64,000 nucleotides of DNA, taken from assembly GCF_000355695.1 (NCBI RefSeq), contig NC_020891.1, forward strand, positions 434,001-498,000, given 5' to 3'. Positions within the stretch are counted from its first letter, which is position 1, and each line of letters begins with the position of its first letter. Under the pieces are notes generated by a model. That model saw only the letters and a list, made by a program, of their open reading frames with translations, was not told the DNA's origin and did not search any database. Below, piece after piece: positions 16,413-24,314 of the stretch. The translations under genes and the position numbers were made by a program. The stretch comes from Clavibacter nebraskensis NCPPB 2581. Its GTDB lineage: Bacteria; Actinomycetota; Actinomycetes; Actinomycetales; Microbacteriaceae.

Positions 16413-17339
16413 ATGCCCGACGACGAGCGCTCCACCGGCGGAGCCGACCACCGCACCATCGTGGACGCGGAGGCCGTCACCCTCCACTACTACGTGTGGG
16501 AGGCCGAGCGCCCGCGGGCCGTCGTGCACATCGCGCACGGCGTCGGCGAGCACGCGCTGCGCTACATCCGGCTCGCGCGGGAGCTCAACGCCGCGGGATA
16601 CACGGTCGCGGCCGACGACCACCGCGGGCACGGCGCCACCGGCCTCGGCCACCTCGGCATCGGCGTGCTGGGGCCCCGGCGTCACCTGGCGGCGCTCGAC
16701 GGGATCCAGCTGGTGAGCGAGCAGCTGCGGCGCGAGCACCCCCACCTCCCGCTCGTGCTCCTCGGCCACAGCTGGGGCGCGCTCCTCGCGCAGCGCATCG
16801 TCGCGCGCGCGGCGCACCTCTACGCGGGGCTCGTGCTGAGCGGCGCTTCGCTCGCCATGCCCGGCGTGGTCAACACGGGCGACCTCAACAAGCGCTGGCG
16901 GCACCCGGCCGCGTCCGGCTTCGAGTGGCTGTCGCGGGATCCGGAGGCGCAGCGGGCGTTCGGCGCCGACGACCGGAACTTCGACGTGAACGCGCTCAAG
17001 CCGTACCGGATGCGCGACTCCGTGCAGATCATGGGCCGACCTCCCCGGAAGCTCGCGACCGACCTGCCCGTGCTCATCCAGGGCGGCGAGGAGGACTCGC
17101 TCGGCGGCCGCCGCGGCATGCAGCTGCTCGCCCGCGACTACAGCAGGCGCTCGCGCCTCAGCGACGTGATGCTCATCGTGTACCCGGGCGCGCGCCACGA
17201 GATCTACAACGAGACGAACCGCGACGAGGTGGTGGCGGATCTCCGCAGCTGGCTGGGGTCGCGCGCGGTCGCCGCCGAGCCGTCCGCCGCCGAGCCGGCC
17301 GCGGCCGAGCCGTCCGCGGCCGAGCCGTCCGCGGGATGA
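16413..17339 (+). CDS. alpha/beta hydrolase, monoacylglycerol lipase-like
   Basis: 308 residues. Alpha/beta-hydrolase fold with HIAHGVGEHALRY (oxyanion region typical of lysophospholipase/monoglyceride lipase), DHRGHGAT, the nucleophile elbow GHSWG (about 113-117), Asp in IQGGEEDSLGG and His in YPGARHEIYNE. No signal peptide. The C-terminus is a low-complexity tail made of four AAEP[S/A] pentapeptides. Leaderless start: TAGTCT 16401-16406, ATG 16413. Its stop overlaps the GNAT start (ATGA). Confidence 0.85.
   Translation: MPDDERSTGGADHRTIVDAEAVTLHYYVWEAERPRAVVHIAHGVGEHALRYIRLARELNAAGYTVAADDHRGHGATGLGHLGIGVLGPRRHLAALDGIQLVSEQLRREHPHLPLVLLGHSWGALLAQRIVARAAHLYAGLVLSGASLAMPGVVNTGDLNKRWRHPAASGFEWLSRDPEAQRAFGADDRNFDVNALKPYRMRDSVQIMGRPPRKLATDLPVLIQGGEEDSLGGRRGMQLLARDYSRRSRLSDVMLIVYPGARHEIYNETNRDEVVADLRSWLGSRAVAAEPSAAEPAAAEPSAAEPSAG
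17271..17330 (+). repeat. 15-bp in-frame coding repeat
   Basis: Four consecutive 15-bp units encode AAEPS, AAEPA, AAEPS, AAEPS at the end of the hydrolase gene. Unit changes would keep the reading frame, so copy number could vary between strains without breaking the gene or its overlap with the GNAT start. Confidence 0.8.
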
Positions 17340-17836
17340 CCGGGGCGCTCCCGGAGGCGACGCTGCGCCCGGCGCGTGCCGACGACCTGCCGTTCCTCGA
17401 GGACATGCTGCTGGCGTCGATGGACTGGCGCGACGACGGGTCCATGACGCGCGAGCGCATGCTGGCCACCCCGGAGCTCGCGCACTACGTCTCGGGCTGG
17501 CCGCGCGCGGGCGACGTGGGCGTGGTCGCGGAGGTCGACGGGGATCCGGTCGGCGCCGCGCGGGCGCGCCTCTACGCGGAGGACGACCGCGGCTACGGGT
17601 TCGTCGCGGCCGACATCCCCGAGCTCGGCATGGCGCTCGTGCCGTCGGCCCGCGGGCGGGGTCTCGGGCGGGCGCTGCTCGTGGCGCTCGTCGACGCGGT
17701 CCGCGCCGCGGGCGCCCCCGCCGTGAGCCTCAGCGTGGAGGACGGCAACGACCGCGCCCGCGCGCTCTACGAGTCCCTCGGCTTCGTGGACGTCGGGCGC
17801 GAGGGCGGATCGGACGTGCTGCTGCTGCGCTGGTGA
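17336..17836 (+). CDS. GNAT family N-acetyltransferase
   Basis: 166 residues. GNAT core: ATLRPARADDLPFLEDML at the start, acetyl-CoA loop ALVPSARGRGLGRALLVALV (R/QxxGxG/A) and the C-terminal SVEDGNDRARALYESLGFVDVG, typical of the RimI-like branch that modifies small molecules or protein N-termini. Acceptor unknown. The ATG overlaps the hydrolase stop, so they form a two-gene operon that ends at a strong hairpin. Confidence 0.82.
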   Translation: MTGALPEATLRPARADDLPFLEDMLLASMDWRDDGSMTRERMLATPELAHYVSGWPRAGDVGVVAEVDGDPVGAARARLYAEDDRGYGFVAADIPELGMALVPSARGRGLGRALLVALVDAVRAAGAPAVSLSVEDGNDRARALYESLGFVDVGREGGSDVLLLRW

Positions 17837-17840
17837 CGCA

Positions 17841-17880
17841 CGCCGCCCTCCGGCCCGCGGGTGCGGGTCGGAGGGCGGCG
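17841..17880. terminator. hairpin terminator between convergent genes
   Basis: A 12-bp perfect stem (17841-17852 with 17869-17880) and a 16-base loop, 5 bases after the GNAT stop and 18 bases from the end of the convergent LPXTG gene. Confidence 0.75.
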
Positions 17881-17897
17881 AGAGGCGCGGCGCCGGG

Positions 17898-20690
17898 TCA
17901 GGCGCGCACGGGGCGGCCCGGGCGCGCGCGTCGGCGGCGTCGGGCCTCGAGCGCGGCCGCGGATCCGACGACCAGCAGCAGCGCCGCGAGGGCGAGCGCC
18001 CACGCGGGGGGGGACCCCGTGCGCGGCAGCGACCCGCGCGGGCTCGCGCCGGAGGTGCCCACGGGGTTCGACCCGTCCGCCGACAGCGCGCCGGGCGCGA
18101 GCGCGCCGGTGCCGGCGACGGCCGCTCCGCCGGACGACGTGCCGGGAGCGGGGGTGGTGCCCGGGTCCGTCCCGGACGCGGATCCGCCCGACGGGTCGAC
18201 CTCCACCGCGGCCGTGGTGACCACTCCGGCTGCCACGTCCGCGCCGAGCCCGGAGGCGTCGACGAGGTGCAGGCCCGTCACGGTGCGCGCGGCGGACGCG
18301 GTGACGTCCTCCGCGAGCAGCACCGATCCGCCGTCGGGCAGCGCGAACCGCGTGCCCGGGGCGATGTCGCCGGCCGCGAGCGCCTGCCCGGCGATGAGGC
18401 CGCCGTCGCTCGAGACGCGCGCCGTGCCGCCGTCGACCGCGACGCGCAGGCCGCGGATCTCGACGGCGGCGCGGGTGCCCGGGTAGAGGTCCACCTCGTC
18501 GAGGGCGGCGCTGCCGGATCCGCGGGCGGACGCGAGTCGGATCCCGGTCGCGCGGATCTGCCCGGCCGCGCCGTCCCCGGCGGTCCCGTCCCCGGCGGTC
18601 CCGCCGGCGTCGGTCGCGGCGTCGGAGGCCGCCAGCGCGTCGGGGGCGGTCTCCGCCGCCGCACCGCCCGCCGCGTCATCCGGCCGCGCAACGGGCGTCG
18701 CCGCCACGGCGCTCGGCCCGGTCGCCCGGATCCCGTACGCCGACCAGCCGGTGGGCGCGGTGTCCGGCACGATCACGCCGGGCGTCGGCGACGGATCCGG
18801 CGTCGGCGTGGTCCCGCTGCCCGCCGCCACGGTCACGACGCCCAGCCGCACCTCGGGGTGCCGACCGGTGAGGTCGCGGTAGTGCAGCGCCGTGAGCGTC
18901 ACCGTCCCGTCCGCGGCGACCGACCGCTCGCCGAACCGCACCTCGACGCGCGGGGTGCCCTGCTCGTCGACGCCCGTGTAGAGATCGGTCGTCGTGTCGA
19001 TCCAGACCCCGTTCACGAAGACCGCGTTCCCCGGATCCGCGAATGACACGGTCATGGCGCCCGCGGCGGAGACGGCCGCGTGCAGCCCGTTCACGCGCAG
19101 GGCCGGCCAGCGGTAGTCGGCGAGCGGATCCGTGGAGGCATCCGGCACCTGCCGGAACCCGCCCACGTCGACCGTCGCGGTGCCCGCGGCATCGCCCGTG
19201 CCGAGGTCGACGGCGACGGCCGACGCGGTGTCGGGATCCGTCCCCGTGCCGGTCACGGCGTCGGCCGACGCGTGCGGCGCGGCGGCGGTCGCGGCCGGCT
19301 GCGGCGCGACGAGCACCGTGCCGTCCGGCGCGGTGACGCCCACGCCGTACGCGCCCACGACCTGCCCGGCGGCGGGTGGCACGACGACCGTGCCGAGGCG
19401 CACGTCCGGGTGCGCGCCCGTGAGGTCGCGGTAGTGCACGGCGGTGACCGTGACCGTGCCGTCTGCCGCCGTCTCGTGCTCGCCGAACGCCACGGTGACC
19501 CGGGGCGCGCCCTTCTCGTCGACCCCCGTGTAGAGGTCGGTGGTGGTGTCGATCCAGCGGCCGTCGACGAAGACGGCGCTGCCCGGATCCTGGAACTCGG
19601 TCGAGACGACGCCCGCGGGCGTGACCGTGGCGGTGAGCCCGTAGACGCGGAACGCCGTCCAGCGGTACTCGGCGAGCGGGTCGGCCGGGGAGCCCGGCAG
19701 CTGCTCGAACGAGCCGACGCCGATCGTGGTGGTGCCGTCCACGCCGGTCTCGACGCGCACGGAGGTCGCGTGGTCCGCCGATCCGTCCGAGGCCGCGAGG
19801 GCATCCGCGGTGGCCGACCGGTCGAGGCCCTCGACGCGCGGCTGCCCGTCGATCACCCGCGTGCCGTCGGGAGCCGTGACGGTGACGCCGGTCGCGACTC
19901 GGCCGGCGGCGGGAGCGGGAGCCGGCGTGGGATCCGGCGCGGGGGTGGGGTCGGGCGCGGGCGTCGGATCCGGGTCGGGCGCCGGCGTCGGCGAGGTCGT
20001 CGGCGTCGGGACCGGCACGGCGGCGGCCGCCGCGCACGTCACGGATCCGGCGCGCACGCGCCAGATCTCCGAGGCCCCGGCCTCCGCCTCCAGGTCGATG
20101 CCGATGGTGGTGGCGGATCCGTCGTCGCCCGCGGTCGTGGCGCCCACGATGACGCGGGTCGCGCCGTAGACCGACTCCGGCAGGTCGCGCGACCAGCCGG
20201 GCGTCGCATCGGCGTCCGCGGTCACGTCCTCGCCGCCGATCGTCAGCCGGTCGAGGTGCACGGCGGGCGTGCCGCCGGGCGTGCACGACACGGTGAGGCC
20301 GGAGAAGACGATCGCGGGCCGGTCGCGGAGCGTGAGCTCGCCGCTCGCGATGGTGCTGGACGCGCCCGTCGGGCCGGCCGTGGAGCGGAGCCCGGTCGTG
20401 CGCGTCGTGTTGAGCTTCATCACGTCGCCGGTGGACGCGGCCTCCCGCGTCACCGCCTGGCCCGCCGACCACTCGGCCAGCGGCGTCGGCGCCGTGAGGG
20501 TGTCGCCGTCGATGTCGATGATCTCCACGCCCGAGGCGCGCGCGAGCACGGCGTCGGTCGCGTGCGCCGCGAGGGGCGCGAGGCCGCCGAGGGCGAGGAG
20601 CGCCGCGAGGGCCGCCGCGCCGGTGACGCCGACGGCGCCGACGAGACGAAACGAGGAGCGCGACGAGGATCCGCGCGTCACCCGCCTCAT
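17898..20690 (-). CDS. LPXTG cell-wall-anchored repeat protein
   Basis: 930-residue exported surface protein. N-terminus: basic RRVTRGSSSRSSFR then a hydrophobic signal segment ending LAAHA. A globular N-terminal region of about 200 residues is followed by a Pro/Thr/Asp linker (PTPAPDPTPAPDP) and two ~184-residue repeats, each with RYxWxAxRVxGL, VFVxGxWIDTTTDLYTGVDE and HYRDLTGxHPxVRLG blocks. A low-complexity Ala/Gly region precedes the sorting signal: LPRTG, a hydrophobic stretch and an Arg-rich tail. Sortase anchoring to peptidoglycan is expected. The ATG overlaps the stop of the S53 protease gene (ATGA), so both are made together. Ligand unknown. Confidence 0.85.
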   Translation of the reverse strand: MRRVTRGSSSRSSFRLVGAVGVTGAAALAALLALGGLAPLAAHATDAVLARASGVEIIDIDGDTLTAPTPLAEWSAGQAVTREAASTGDVMKLNTTRTTGLRSTAGPTGASSTIASGELTLRDRPAIVFSGLTVSCTPGGTPAVHLDRLTIGGEDVTADADATPGWSRDLPESVYGATRVIVGATTAGDDGSATTIGIDLEAEAGASEIWRVRAGSVTCAAAAAVPVPTPTTSPTPAPDPDPTPAPDPTPAPDPTPAPAPAAGRVATGVTVTAPDGTRVIDGQPRVEGLDRSATADALAASDGSADHATSVRVETGVDGTTTIGVGSFEQLPGSPADPLAEYRWTAFRVYGLTATVTPAGVVSTEFQDPGSAVFVDGRWIDTTTDLYTGVDEKGAPRVTVAFGEHETAADGTVTVTAVHYRDLTGAHPDVRLGTVVVPPAAGQVVGAYGVGVTAPDGTVLVAPQPAATAAAPHASADAVTGTGTDPDTASAVAVDLGTGDAAGTATVDVGGFRQVPDASTDPLADYRWPALRVNGLHAAVSAAGAMTVSFADPGNAVFVNGVWIDTTTDLYTGVDEQGTPRVEVRFGERSVAADGTVTLTALHYRDLTGRHPEVRLGVVTVAAGSGTTPTPDPSPTPGVIVPDTAPTGWSAYGIRATGPSAVAATPVARPDDAAGGAAAETAPDALAASDAATDAGGTAGDGTAGDGAAGQIRATGIRLASARGSGSAALDEVDLYPGTRAAVEIRGLRVAVDGGTARVSSDGGLIAGQALAAGDIAPGTRFALPDGGSVLLAEDVTASAARTVTGLHLVDASGLGADVAAGVVTTAAVEVDPSGGSASGTDPGTTPAPGTSSGGAAVAGTGALAPGALSADGSNPVGTSGASPRGSLPRTGSPPAWALALAALLLVVGSAAALEARRRRRARPGRPVRA
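18829..19932 (-). repeat. two tandem ~552-bp coding repeats
   Basis: Corresponding positions in the LPXTG gene recur at a 552-bp (184-codon) offset; for example the HYRDLTG codons lie near 18880 and again near 19432. Protein identity between units is high over about 100 residues and lower in the spacer. Boundaries are approximate. Confidence 0.7.
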
Positions 20691-22678
20691 CGTCCCGCCT
20701 CCGCGCCGAGGCCGTCGATGAACGCGCGGCCCGCGGGCACGCCGGCCCCGGTCACGTCGTCCCAGCCGGGGGCGGAGCGCAGCCCCTGCCTCCCGGTGTC
20801 CCACATGAAGAGCGTCTCGGGCCACAGCGCTCCCGCCGACGGTCCCGTCGGGGACCACGTGGCGGCAGACGCGGGCTGCACGTCGCGCAGCGCGCCCGTG
20901 CCCATCAGCGCGTAGAGCGCGGGGCTCGCGAGGCCGAAGCGCCGGCCGGTGACGGCCTTGGAGATCGCGACCATGGAGGCGACCATCGGCGTCGCGAGGC
21001 TCGTGCCGCCGTGCGCCGCGTACTCGGTGCGGCCCTTGTGCGGGCCGTAGGTGATGAAGCCCGTGTTCGGATCCCCCAGCGAGGCCACGTCCGGCAGCAG
21101 CCGTCCCGTGCCCGCGACGGCGAGCCGGTCGGCCTGCCAGGTCGGCCGCGCGTACTCGGCGGACTGGCCGCCGCCCGCGCCGAACGCGAAGCCCGGCGGG
21201 ATCAGGGCGCCGTTGCGGGCGAAGCGCGTCTCCGTCTCCCAACCCGCCTCGACCGCGATCGAGCCGTCCTCCGCGAGGCCCGTGCTCGTCGCGCCGACCG
21301 CGGTGACGTACGGGCTCGACGCGGGCGATGCCACGGTGGCGTTCCCGCCGTGGTCGCCGACGCCGCTGTAGTCGCCGTCGTTGCCGGTGGATGCGAAGAC
21401 CGACACGTCGCGCGACGCCGCCTCCACGAGCACGCGGTTGAGGAGCTCGCGGTCGTCCGCGGTGTCGAGGCCCTCCATCGCGCCGAAGGAGAGGCTGATC
21501 ACGTCGGGCCCGTCCTCGGCGGCGTCGAGGATCCGCGTGTAGAGGCTCGTGCTCGTGCAGTCGTCGGCGCCCCAGTAGGAGACGGCCGCGTCGGGCGCCA
21601 TCGCGTGGACGGCCTGCACGTCGAGGTGCTGCTCGTCGGTCCAGGCCGTGGGTCCGCCGCATATCCCGGTGCGCGGCGAGGCGGACGGGTGGTCGCGGTA
21701 CTGGCCGGCCGTGAAGGCGGGTTCGCCGACCGCGCGGGAGTAGGTGTCGGTGTCGGCCTGGGTGTCCGGGTCGTCGTAGGCGGCGACGATGGCGATCGTC
21801 GCGCCGGCGCCGCGGTCCTCGGCGGGGACGTCGTCCACGCGCCGCAGCTGCGCCGGGCCGTAGCCGCACAGCGAGTTCGAGCGGTGCGCCACGTCGACGG
21901 AGGCGGGCCACGCGTCCGTGAGGCGCTGGCCCCACCAGGCGGCGCACGTGCCGTCGTCGGCGGAGGACGCGGGGGATCCGCCGGACGCCTGCCCGGGGAT
22001 CGGCGCGGGGACGGGGGTCGCGGCCGCGGACGCCGCCGAGCCGTCGTCGGCCGCCGCGTCCGTCGGCATCAGCACGTCGCCCTGCACGGTGCCGGCGACG
22101 CCGCGCACGGCGTCGAGGACCGCGGGGACGGCGAGGGTCCGCTCCGGGGCGATGACCTCGCGGCCGTCGACGCGGAACCGGGCGAACCCGGTGTCGAAGG
22201 CGCGCGACGCGAGCGCCAGCGTGCCGGAGACGGGCAGCGCCCCGACCTCCTGGCGCGCGTCGCCCACGTCGAGGCCGCGGTCGCGCAGCCACGCGGCCAC
22301 GGCGGGCGCGGCGTCGGGGCGGGCGGGATCCAGCAGCACCGTGAACGCGATCGTCGCGTCCGCGGGCGCGTCCCCCAGGCGGACGGCGGGGGAGGCGACG
22401 GGCCAGGCGGGCGCCGACCCGCCGAGCGCGCGGAGGCCGGAGGCGGCGCGCGCGGCGGCCGATCCGGCGTCGGCGGACGCGGATCCGGTGCTGGTCAGCG
22501 CGCTGGCGACGAGCGCTGCGGCAGCCACGAGGGCGACGGTCCCCGTGCCGAGGGCGACGGTGCGCGCGCGACGCGAGAGCGGGCGCCGGGCGAGGGCGCG
22601 GGTCCGGCCCTCCGTCGGCGGGCCTCCGGCGGGCCCGCGGGCCTCGACGGGTGGGAGGGATGAGGGGCGAGTGGGCAT
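20687..22678 (-). CDS. secreted S53 (sedolisin/kumamolisin-like) peptidase
   Basis: 663 residues. A basic N-terminus and membrane/signal segment (TVALGTGTVALVAAAALVAS) are followed by a Pro_kumamolisin activation domain (APAWPVASPAVRLGDAPADA through about 200), then the S53 catalytic domain. Visible active-site elements are ExxxD in DEQHLDVQAVHAMAPDA, the oxyanion Asp region STGNDGDYSG and the serine in HGGTSLATPM (about residue 560). A C-terminal DDVTGAG resembles the family's calcium site. It likely acts outside the cell at low pH; targets unknown. ATG 22678 was chosen because it precedes the basic n-region. A 7-1-7 inverted repeat lies 63 bases upstream. Confidence 0.85.
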   Translation of the reverse strand: MPTRPSSLPPVEARGPAGGPPTEGRTRALARRPLSRRARTVALGTGTVALVAAAALVASALTSTGSASADAGSAAARAASGLRALGGSAPAWPVASPAVRLGDAPADATIAFTVLLDPARPDAAPAVAAWLRDRGLDVGDARQEVGALPVSGTLALASRAFDTGFARFRVDGREVIAPERTLAVPAVLDAVRGVAGTVQGDVLMPTDAAADDGSAASAAATPVPAPIPGQASGGSPASSADDGTCAAWWGQRLTDAWPASVDVAHRSNSLCGYGPAQLRRVDDVPAEDRGAGATIAIVAAYDDPDTQADTDTYSRAVGEPAFTAGQYRDHPSASPRTGICGGPTAWTDEQHLDVQAVHAMAPDAAVSYWGADDCTSTSLYTRILDAAEDGPDVISLSFGAMEGLDTADDRELLNRVLVEAASRDVSVFASTGNDGDYSGVGDHGGNATVASPASSPYVTAVGATSTGLAEDGSIAVEAGWETETRFARNGALIPPGFAFGAGGGQSAEYARPTWQADRLAVAGTGRLLPDVASLGDPNTGFITYGPHKGRTEYAAHGGTSLATPMVASMVAISKAVTGRRFGLASPALYALMGTGALRDVQPASAATWSPTGPSAGALWPETLFMWDTGRQGLRSAPGWDDVTGAGVPAGRAFIDGLGAEAGR

Positions 22679-22740
22679 GCGGGATCCAGCTTCGATTTCA
22701 GAGGGTATGCGCGATGGCGCGTGCGGATGATATCCCTGAA

Positions 22741-22755
22741 TGAGAACCGTTCTCA
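22741..22755. promoter_or_regulatory. 7-1-7 inverted repeat, Fur/Zur-like box
   Basis: TGAGAAC-C-GTTCTCA is a perfect 7-bp inverted repeat with a one-base centre, the geometry and half-site style of Fur-family (especially actinobacterial Zur) operators. It lies 63 bp upstream of the S53 protease start and next to a minus-strand TATCAT (22727-22732) that could be the -10 box, so it would overlap the -35 region. The regulator identity is inference. Confidence 0.5.
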
Positions 22756-22866
22756 CGCCCTGTGGAAGGCGTCCGGGAGCGCCCGCACGCCGCCCGCACG
22801 CGACGAGGCGGCGGGCTGAGGATCCCGCCCGCGGCCTCGCGTCCCGGTCGCGCGACTGGGGATGGA

Positions 22867-23391
22867 TCAGCCGGCGCGGTGCGACTTCCCCACCTTCGGG
22901 AAGTCGAAGCAGTGGCCCTGGCCGCAGGGCCCGCTCTTCATGTACTCGCCGAGGCCCGCGACGAAGACGCCCAGCGCCAGGCAGGAGCGCCGCGAGAGGT
23001 CCAGGGTGATGCACAAGCCGCCGATGTACGCGGAGATGCCGATCGTGATGACCGTCTTCACGAACGGGCCCGGGACGTGGTACTCGTGGTTGCTCCAGAA
23101 CGCCTTCGACTCGGCGATCCCGGAGGCGCCGCCCTCCTCGATGACCTCCGCCTTCGTGACCATCCGGCCGTCGGGCGACGCGAGGGTCCGCTGGATCGCC
23201 GCGGTCTCCGCGGCGCGGGCGGTCGACGGGGCGGTGTCCTGGATCTCGGAGCGGATCTCGGCGGCGACCTGCGCGTGGCTCTCGCCCTTCGCGGCCCACG
23301 CCTCGATGTGCTGTCCGCCCACGACGATGCCCTCGGTGGCGACCGTGGCGACCGTGGCGAGCTGGTCGGCGGTGATCCGGCCGCTCTTCAC
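22867..23391 (-). CDS. unassigned protein with C-terminal membrane segment and Cys-rich tail
   Basis: 174 residues. Codon third positions are almost all G/C, so the frame is real although no family is recognised. Residues 1-100 are soluble, Ala/Glu-rich and helical. A hydrophobic stretch (FVKTVITIGISAYIGGLCIT, about 109-128) follows, then SRRSC, a second hydrophobic run (LALGVFVAGLGEYM) and a tail with CGQGHCFDF. Four cysteines fall in the last 52 residues. There is no N-terminal signal. GTG 23391 is the first start in the frame and has only a poor ribosome binding site. It could be an envelope protein or a bacteriocin-like precursor; neither can be shown here. Confidence 0.6.
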   Translation of the reverse strand: MKSGRITADQLATVATVATEGIVVGGQHIEAWAAKGESHAQVAAEIRSEIQDTAPSTARAAETAAIQRTLASPDGRMVTKAEVIEEGGASGIAESKAFWSNHEYHVPGPFVKTVITIGISAYIGGLCITLDLSRRSCLALGVFVAGLGEYMKSGPCGQGHCFDFPKVGKSHRAG

Positions 23392-23521
23392 CTCGTGCTC
23401 GAATGACGAGCGCGCGTCCGCCGGAGTCGCGGCCCCGGCCGTTCACCCGGAGGTCGCCCTCCCGTCGATCCGCCCGCGTAGCCTCCGTCCACTCCCGCGC
23501 GGGAGCGGACGGGAGCGCGAC

Positions 23522-24247
23522 ATGAACCAGCGACAGCGGGCGGTGTCCCGGCAACGGCGCGAGATCGTGGAGGCGGCGGGAGCCCAGTTCGCCGCCCACG
23601 GCTACGAGGGCACGTCGTTCTCCCGCGTGGCCGAGGCGATGGGCAAGCCCAAGTCCGCCATCGGCTACCACCTCTTCGCGTCCAAGGAGCGCCTCGCGGG
23701 CGCGGTGGTCGACGACCAGGAGGATCGCTGGCTCCGCATCGAGGCGGCCCTCGACGAGACCGGTCCCCTGTCCGAGCTCATCGTCTTCCTGCTCACCGCC
23801 TCCCGCACGGTCGAGGTCTGCCCGGTCGCCGCGGGCGCGGTCCGCCTCCTCCATGACATGCCGCGCCTCGGCCTCGCCGTCGAGCGCCGCTTCGACGTGT
23901 GGGGTTTCACCCGCGGGCGCCTCGAGGCCGAGCTCGCGGCCCGGGGCGTCCACGGGGCCGATCTCGACGCCACCGTCGACGTGCTGCTCAGCGCCACCTT
24001 CGGCCTGCTCTCGTACCGGTCGCCGCGGCTGGCCGGCGGGGACGCCCTCGAGCGGCTGCGCAGCCTCTGGATCCCGCTGCTCGCCCACCTGGGGCTCGCC
24101 GACGTCGACGCCGTCGTGCGCGCCGCCCAGCCGCTCGACCTGGCGCTCGTGGAGGAGGACCGCCCGGACGCCTCCGAGGCGCACGTCGGGACGGGGCGCG
24201 GCGGCGCGGACGACGCCTCCGCGGATCGCGCCCGCGCCCGCGCCTGA
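23522..24247 (+). CDS. TetR family transcriptional regulator
   Basis: 241 residues. N-terminal HTH: RQRREIVEAAGAQFAAHGYEGTSFSRVAEAMGKPKSAIGYH (about 9-50), the classic TetR_N helix-turn-helix in which position SAIGYHLF sets the recognition helix. The C-terminal ligand domain (~120 residues) is unassigned and ends in an acidic/Arg tail. ATG 23522 is directly before the conserved segment. It is divergent from the unassigned membrane-protein gene, 130 bp apart, and may control it or itself. Followed by a 20-bp stem terminator. Confidence 0.85.
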   Translation: MNQRQRAVSRQRREIVEAAGAQFAAHGYEGTSFSRVAEAMGKPKSAIGYHLFASKERLAGAVVDDQEDRWLRIEAALDETGPLSELIVFLLTASRTVEVCPVAAGAVRLLHDMPRLGLAVERRFDVWGFTRGRLEAELAARGVHGADLDATVDVLLSATFGLLSYRSPRLAGGDALERLRSLWIPLLAHLGLADVDAVVRAAQPLDLALVEEDRPDASEAHVGTGRGGADDASADRARARA

Positions 24248-24256
24248 CGCGTCCCC

Positions 24257-24306
24257 CGCACGACGACGCCGGCCGGCCCCACGGCACCGGCCGGCGTCGT
24301 CGTGCG
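24257..24306. terminator. very strong hairpin terminator
   Basis: A 20-bp perfect inverted repeat (24257-24276 with 24287-24306) around a 10-base loop between the convergent TetR and phospholipase C genes. It is the longest perfect stem noted in the window. Confidence 0.85.
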
Positions 24307-24314
24307 GCTCCGCG

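Noticed and set aside
18267-20915. Long plus-strand open frames across the LPXTG gene
   Set aside because: Low-complexity Arg/Gly/Ala translation without motifs; the minus strand has signal peptide, repeats and LPRTG.
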